From: Serendipita indica DSM 11827
Lineage: Eukaryota > Basidiomycota > Agaricomycetes > Sebacinales > Serendipitaceae
Direction of reading: 5' to 3'
Length of the DNA stretch: 64,000 nucleotides
Assembly: GCA_910890315.1 (NCBI GenBank)
Contig: CAJVGD010000005.1
Span: forward strand, 248,001 to 312,000
The notes below the pieces were generated by a model, which worked only from the letters and a program-made list of their open reading frames with translations, was not told the DNA's origin and did not search any database. The first letter of the stretch is position 1. Each line of letters begins with the position of its first letter. Shown here in pieces: positions 58,041 through 64,000 of the stretch. The position numbers were made by a program, and so were the translations under genes.

Positions 58041-59754
58041 ATGCTCTTCATCCTCACTCTTGTGTCACTACTCCTCTCCTCAGTGGCAGCGGAAACACTC
58101 ATAGCGACGGCTCAAAGCGCGCTGGACACATTTATTCAAAAGGATAGCCACTGGAATACGGAAATCACGGGAATAAGTACGACAAATGGATCATTTCTGG
58201 TGTTCTATCGAGGTTCGCATCTTCTCTTCTCCTCCGGTGACGCTCACTGGTTTCCAGGATCCTCTCTTTCACTCGGCTATCACTTCCAAGCCGATTCATC
58301 GATCGACCACAGAGCATGGTTGGATGGAGTGCCCGTCAATCGTCCCATGAACATTACGAATATAAGCGCTTCGACATCCAACGGTACAACCTTCATCTCT
58401 GGATCCGAAATGGATCACCAATTACGTATTGATGTATCCTCGGACTCGGCAATCACTCTGGACTCGCTCAAGTAAGTTCCCAGGTCTCAGGATTGTTGTA
58501 CTTACTTTTGAGTAGTATCACATACGCATCAACAAATCCTTTATCTACACTATATGGTAACCGGGCGACACAGGTGCCACGCGACGCAGGCATCCTAGAC
58601 GATCAGGATTCGCGTATTCTACGCTCCAATGGATGGCAAAACCGCACGGCCGACTCTTTTGCGTGGAATAATACGCTTTCAACTACGAGTACTCCCGGTT
58701 CATGGATAGCAATGGCGATGGTCGGCAAAGGTGCCTCTTTCTGGTGAGCAGATCACGTCATCCCTTGCGTTCCTGGAAGATACCTAACTGCTTACAGGAT
58801 TTATGGCATGATGGAAACAACCACGTCGTTTATCAAGGTCGAAGTTTACAGCTATCATCGCTCTGACCCAATCAACGTGACGGAGATTGTGCGCGTTGGT
58901 GGTGATGACAGTGGAAACGCCCTGGGAACGTCCCTCTACCAGGTTCCTTTGTACAAGCTCGACGGCTTCAGCATTGATACCTACTATCTCGTCAAGCTTA
59001 CGCTCTTGGAGGGAACATTCTCCTTGGATTATATCAGGTATGCTCAATTTTATCACCCTTTGCGAGCTATTCTAAGATGTGACACAGATCTGGGACAAAC
59101 TTCCAAACATTTACGTCGCTCCAGACATACGAGGATCTGCCAGAGAGTGTCACTCCCGAAACAGTCATCATCCTCGTCAGTGTTCTTGTCCCATTGTTCT
59201 CTATCTTCGCCGCTATCGGCCTATTCCTGATATGGCGCCGACGATATCGACGACAGAATCACCCATCAATTGGTAAGAAAAGCGCAAATTTCGTTGGACG
59301 ATCAGTCAAACGGCGGTACACCATCCATCCCTACGAGACTACTGGACCTGGAACAAGGATGAATGCGGGCACCAAGATGTCGCGAATACATAACACGTCT
59401 TCCGGTGTGGAACGTCAGACGGGTACTCCAACGGCAGAAACAAGGTCAACGCGCAGCACAGAATCACCAGTCGGCGTTGGAACGACATTACTTCTCAGCA
59501 ACACTCTTTCGTCTTTGACAGATCGTCCTCTGGTATCTAGTGCCGACGATGGAGAGGGGGCCGAAGACGAAGATCAACCGATTGCGATGACACACGAAGA
59601 GCTTGCTCTCGTTTTTGCGCGTGCCACCGAGTTGCGTACTTTGCAAGACCGCGTTGCCGAGTACGGACACGACGAAGATAGGCAAAGGCTCGAGGAAAGA
59701 AAAGAACAGGAGAATTTAGAGACACTTGCGAGACAGTTGGCTGGGTTGGAATGA
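58041..59754 (+). CDS. Single-pass membrane protein, transmembrane cluster family (outlying member)
   Basis: ATG 58041 opens a signal sequence (MLFILTLVSLLLSSVAAETL) and exon 1 ends FLVFYRG. Ectodomain 1 (58260-58470) has HRAWLDGVPVNRP and MDHQLRIDVSS. Ectodomain 2 (58520-58745) has ILDDQDSRILRSNGWQNRTA and PGSWIAMAMVGKGASFW. Next come IKVEVYSYHRSDPINVTE and GTFSLDYIR. The helix (VSVLVPLFSIFAAIGLFLIW, about 59180-59232) is followed by RRRYRRQ. The tail carries EELALVFARATELRTLQD and ends LETLARQLAGLE. It combines the signal peptide of the PPSY group with the LARxLAG tail of the others, and so links the two subfamilies. It is the rightmost family member in the window. Confidence 0.78.
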
Positions 59755-59890
59755 GGACAAACTAATGAGAATGCAGTACTGTAGGATTATAAACTATATA
59801 TTTCACTGTAAACTATCGTCTATCTAGAGTCGTATTGGGCATACAAATGATTCCGGGTGTTCTAACGAGGACCGATGATTTGTGCCGATC

Positions 59891-60493
59891 CTAGATCCTC
59901 AATCGCGGCGAACCCTGTCGCAAACCCTGCGGCGCCTCCATTGGTACAGCTTTGGCAATCCCTATGGCCACGAAGTTGGCATAGATCGTGGCGTACTGTG
60001 GAATCCATGTCAAAACATAGCCCAGGTGAGGAACGCTCCAAACAAAGGCAGCCTCGCCTCGGTATCTGCCCGCCAGGGGATTGAAGTGACTGGTCTTCCA
60101 GTGGCGATCAGGTGGCAGCCGCAATGCAACCTCTCTAGTTTCAATATTGCCAAAATACGCAAAGATCCGTACGTCGGCGTCGAACCTATCCGCAACCTTT
60201 TGGCCCGTTGTGGTATGCTCCTGGAGGCTGAGCTTCGCATCGTTTGAAGGGCGACGAGGAGCTTCGTGTACTCGGTGGTCATACAACTGGAAGCCTGGGT
60301 CTCGAAGAACGGCCCGAAAAATGGAACCAAGCCAGCGCCCCGACCGACTGTCTTCAAAGGGCTCCTCGTCAGCGCTGTGGACGTTTGTCGCATCGCCGAA
60401 GAAATCAACGATGCAAAAGCTTTGAAGAGAATGCATACTGAGCCAGTAGCCCTTCGGCGTCGTGCCACAGTTTTGGATCCACAAAGTCATCAT
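59891..60493 (-). CDS. Hypothetical open frame, not recognised
   Basis: A 200-residue minus-strand open frame contains plausible segments such as DVRIFAYFGNIETREVALRL and VLTWIPQYATIYANFVAIGI, but no known motif. Overlapping plus-strand frames look about equally protein-like, so strand and reality are uncertain. It could be a fragment of a gene or a transposon passenger. No start context favours it. Confidence 0.25.
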   Translation of the reverse strand: MMTLWIQNCGTTPKGYWLSMHSLQSFCIVDFFGDATNVHSADEEPFEDSRSGRWLGSIFRAVLRDPGFQLYDHRVHEAPRRPSNDAKLSLQEHTTTGQKVADRFDADVRIFAYFGNIETREVALRLPPDRHWKTSHFNPLAGRYRGEAAFVWSVPHLGYVLTWIPQYATIYANFVAIGIAKAVPMEAPQGLRQGSPRLRI

Positions 60494-61713
60494 CTCAATG
60501 AAGGGACTACTATTGTAAGCTTATTGCATGTCAAACGTTCTCGTTGGTGACTGGCTATGCACAGATGGAACTACTCGCAGCTAACGACACGGGACCTTGA
60601 TCGGCGACTGCTCAAGCTTAATGGGAGTTCTGGTAGCTTGGGGGGAGTCGCGCTTTCGTTTGGCCGGTCACTCGGCTGCATGCGCTTTTGTCGCGGTGTC
60701 ACCGTATCTTCAGGGTTCCTGGCATGGATTAGGTAGATTGTCTGGCTACAAGGTTCGCACGTAGTGTTCCTGGCCAAATTGCATTCAGACCCCCCTTTGC
60801 TGTCCTCTCATGAGCAACAAGTCCAGCCCTTCCAATAAAACTTGTGGCCGAGATATGCTTTCTCCCATGAGAAATGGGAAGGTGGATGTACCGTCTGCCA
60901 TCCAGCGCCTCCCGACGGGGTGGTGATAATCTTTTGTAACACCGGTATCATACTGGCCTTTTTGGGCCACTGACCTGGAGCACATCCGGTGAGCACGCTA
61001 ACGTGTCTGATTTGTGTTAACGGAGGGTGTACTATGAATATCCCACATATCAAAGCCATACTTGATCATCAGGGCTCCGAGTTACAAACCCGCACAATCC
61101 CAATCTTGGTAACCCACCTCAGCTACGAGTGCGTCGCTCATCTCGGTTGGCTATACTTGTAAGCGTATCTGAGGGTCATATATATGTAGGTGGTTAGGAT
61201 ACATGCGGGGTTTTGGTGATACGCGCGCTATCCGTTTGTGTGGGGGAGCGTAGGCGATCGGCAGGCACGGGCGGGCGGGAAATGGGATGGGTGGGCAGGA
61301 ATACAATGAACTAGCAACAAAGTTGTGAAGTAAGAGGAAGAGCACGCCGGGGTCGCCGATCAACGCCACGCTGAAGCACCCGGGGATAGTGTTGTCGGGC
61401 GAATAGTCCTTTGTTCCGAACGGAATTGCGCGCGTCCGTGAACGGTCCCGTTGGGTATGATGGGAGTGAATGAGGTTGTATGCGGGGCGGGTGGGACGGT
61501 CAAGGCGTTGGGATTAAACACGGGAAATGTGGATGAAGCGGCGGGAGACAGGCTAGTGGGCTTATGTGGCTTACCGAGCACCTTCACCTCCTCGTTCCCT
61601 CCTTCTCGTAGCCCTTAGAGGATCTACGACCCTCAGCCCATTAATATCCCCATCGTATCTCTTAGAGGTGATAATAGAGTTATGTATATCATTTATACTA
61701 GATATAGAGTGAT
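60494..61713. other. Gene-poor stretch
   Basis: No frame with recognisable protein character was seen. Nothing resembling the ~185-bp KDZ repeats or the KDZ ends occurs here. Confidence 0.4.
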
Positions 61714-63998
61714 TCAAACAATACTACGACTGCCTTTCCTTGTGCCCCTGACACCTACAGCCCTTCGGTGTGCCTCTTGGGGTAGGCGTTGTTGAGGCTG
61801 CAGGCTTTTTTGCCTATTACGCAGTGTACGAGCTGAACTGGAAGGTTTGTTCACAAGAGTGCTGTTGACATTTGTGAGGTTGTCGTCGTGGCCTCCTACA
61901 CCGGTGTGGATAACTTGCTGTCCCAAGACGTGTGAAACATTTTGCAGAGACTGGTCTGGAAAGGTAGTCGGCACGCCAATTTCCAACAGACGCGGGTTCT
62001 GGGTTATGTTAACAGACTGTGAAGGTATGTCGCTTGGACAAGTGGCATTACCTATTCTATATCAGTGTGCTGATCGCGTCTCCATACCATGACGTACTGC
62101 CAGTTCCCACAGAATCGCCTGCACGTCCACGGCTTGGGGGACCAAGATCAAGATCATCTTTGCAAGATTAGAACTTGCTTCTCCAAATAGTAGAATGACC
62201 AACCATTGTGGGAATTTACTACGTTTTGGATTAGAATCTGATTTGCACCGGGCAAAGTAACTCACCGGCATCTTGAGAGCTTTGGAGAGGGTGTGGAATA
62301 GAATCTAAAGCAGTGGGCCATAAGAATAGGAAAGAAACCAAACGAGTTACGGTACCTTGTGCAAATGTGACTATGGCTTTGGCCTTTGGTGTCGGTTTGA
62401 AGATTAGCCCTTTCTCCCAAGGAATTTTGTTGGCCTGGTGCTCCGCGAAGAAGCTCAACCAATGTTCCAGATGTGCCTTTGTCACGGCCTTCGGTGTGAA
62501 GGGAAGAGGAATGGGTACCTCACATCCACTGTCGTTAGTCTTGGGAAAGTAGTCAATCCACGCAATGTCGGCCAACTTGCTCTCCAGCAAGGTCCAGGGA
62601 ATAGGAGCGTCAATGTTATGAGCTCGGCCAACACGAACTAGGCACTAAGTTAGGTTGTTGGATGTGCCAATGTGCGCGTACCAAGGCGATTAGCAGTCAA
62701 GAATCAGACAAGGGTCTTGTTCTTGTGGTGGTTCTCAAAACCCCCATTATTGATCTCTTCAACCAAGTAGATACCATCACGTATGTCATATATAGTTAGT
62801 ACCACATCTCCATGAGCCACCTTGTATGGAAGTTTGTCACCCTCCTGTGGTAAGTTGACAGCTATTTTCCTGATCTTCACCTGACGGTGGTCCTTCGATG
62901 CATTTGCTCTCCGCTTGCCTGCCTGACTTGACTCAATATCAAGGGCGGAATTACGGGTAGCATTTGATGATGACAGTTCATTGGGTTCGTCGATATTCTG
63001 CACTAGGGAATCATTAGTTTTTGCACATACAACAAAAGATGACAAACATCCTTCACCATGTTCCAACCAGAGATAATTTGCATACTTTTGAGGCAATGCC
63101 TGGATAGGCCGAGATTTTGGTTCGAACTTCGCCTGCCAATCTGGTAGTGAGAGTGCCTTCCTCGGTTTGATATCAAATCTACGGCCAATTAGATAACCAA
63201 GCCAGATAAGAGAGTGTTCGACATACATCTTTGCCTCTGGCGGTGCTCCTTGAGGGCCTGGAACAAAGACGGTGCAAAATGCTGGCCAGCCAAAGGCGTC
63301 GTAAGTGTCTTCCATTAACGAGGAGAAATGGGCCTCGACCAGAGCGCGCTGGTGCCTATAATGATGTCGTAAGGATCACTTTTCGAACTATGAAACAACC
63401 TTACACAAAGGTCATTAGTTTCAAATGTTGTTAACATGAAGTGTATATATCCACAAAACCTTCCCATACGTTCATATCATCGTCTTCCAGAGGGATAGGA
63501 ATTGCTGTCGGCATGGCCAGGCGGCGAGCGACAAGTTCACGCATCTCGTCTGTAACTTGATCATTGTTGCCAATGACAGCACGGATTCTCTGCGGATTCT
63601 GTGCAGATGTTGCATATTTCCACAATTTACTGGCATTTGACACTGGCGGTGTATAACGATTCTTGCGACGTGATAAATTGATGCGGTATCCTGTACGCAA
63701 GTGATGAACAGAGTCCATGTCCACATTATCATCGCTCTCCGAGGCGTCTACAGGTGCTTGCTTGTGTGGTTTCCTGATTGCAGGTTGCTGTCGAACCACC
63801 TGTAAAGCCTCGATATGTGTCAGCATTGAGTCCCAGCATATTACCATTTACCTGTTCATTGCCATCTGTGTCTTCCTCGCTCTCACAATCAGACATGGGC
63901 CGGTCCGACTCAAAGTTGTTACCAATAACCCTGTGTTGGTCTTGCTGGCTGTTGATACCGACTAGAGCATTTTCAGCATGATAAAAATTCCATATACG
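61714..63998 (-). CDS. Unrecognised gene, second copy of the KDZ-associated accessory family
   Basis: Blocks on the minus strand mirror those at 12969-15197 in the same order: RKNRYTPPVSNASKLWKY (about 63665), EMRELVARRLAMPT with WEGFVDIY (63540-63440), DTYDAFGWPAFCTVFVPGPQ (63315-63240), RRFDIKPRKALSLPDWQAKF (63185-63120), HLEHWLSFFAEHQANKIPWE, then GLIFKPTPKAKAIVTFAQG (62470-62350). An acidic upstream exon (DCESEEDTDGNEQ, about 63850-63900) shows the gene begins at or beyond the window edge. Short introns lie at 63848-63800, 62355-62310 and about 62263-62225. The 3' end is uncertain: a stop at 62062 or a further exon to 61714. No mirrored KDZ ends are seen nearby, and this copy reads more cleanly than the other. 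Function unknown. Confidence 0.6.
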
Positions 63999-64000
63999 CG

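Noticed and set aside
61360-61587. Minus-strand frame with Pro/Ser-rich sequence
   Set aside because: Low complexity, no supporting exon on either side.
1-64000. tRNA or rRNA genes
   Set aside because: I looked for T-loop-like GGTTCGANNCC words and rRNA core sequences; isolated hits (e.g. near 20294) lack a partner stem or anticodon arm.

Overview
The window is nuclear DNA of a filamentous basidiomycete, most likely an Agaricomycete of the Rhizoctonia/Ceratobasidium kind. The genes are split by many introns of about 45-65 bp with GT-AG ends. There is a NACHT-WD40 STAND gene, a KDZ-superfamily DNA transposon, a WSC protein, and a large lineage-specific family of transmembrane proteins. No rRNA, tRNA or CRISPR was recognised.

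Layout. 0.3-2.3 kb (+): mitochondrial-type X-Pro aminopeptidase (ICP55/XPNPEP3 family). 2.7-5.7 kb (-): LIM-binding-domain transcriptional co-regulator (LDB/SEUSS/Mfg1/PtaB type). 6.1-8.0 kb (-): first member of the transmembrane family. 8.2-25.7 kb (-): a NACHT-WD40 gene split by a 13.1-kb insertion (9852-22949). The insertion is a KDZ DNA transposon with terminal inverted repeats of about 1.4 kb built largely from a ~185-bp tandem repeat. It carries a CxC2-KDZ transposase gene (-), an unrecognised small gene (-), an unrecognised accessory gene (+), and nested LTR-retrotransposon debris.

25.8-59.8 kb is dominated by the transmembrane family: with the 6-8 kb gene I count 12 members, one of them truncated. 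They share a two-lobed extracellular part, one membrane helix and a cytoplasmic tail. Nine tails end in the same short motif (L-E-x-L-A-R-x-[IL]-A-G). Three also carry PPSY motifs of the kind bound by WW domains, and a gene with four WW domains lies in the same cluster. Two recent segmental duplications are visible: a 2.17-kb tandem duplication that made a chimeric middle gene (34.3-35.6 kb), and a ~2.4-kb duplication (48.0-52.1 kb) in which one copy lost its 5' half. Interspersed are a Ser/Thr-rich single-pass protein (39.4-40.7 kb), a three-WSC-domain secreted protein (45.4-47.6 kb), a MARVEL-like four-helix protein (54.6-55.9 kb) and the WW protein (56.0-57.8 kb).

61.7-64 kb (-) holds a second copy of the unrecognised accessory gene seen inside the KDZ element, so that family lives both in and out of a recognisable transposon.

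Several otherwise well-conserved host genes each show a single frame change (near 785, 4190, 8945, 43120 and 46160). Either these are assembly errors or the genes are decaying. Exon limits below are read by eye from GT/AG signals and frame, and are approximate.
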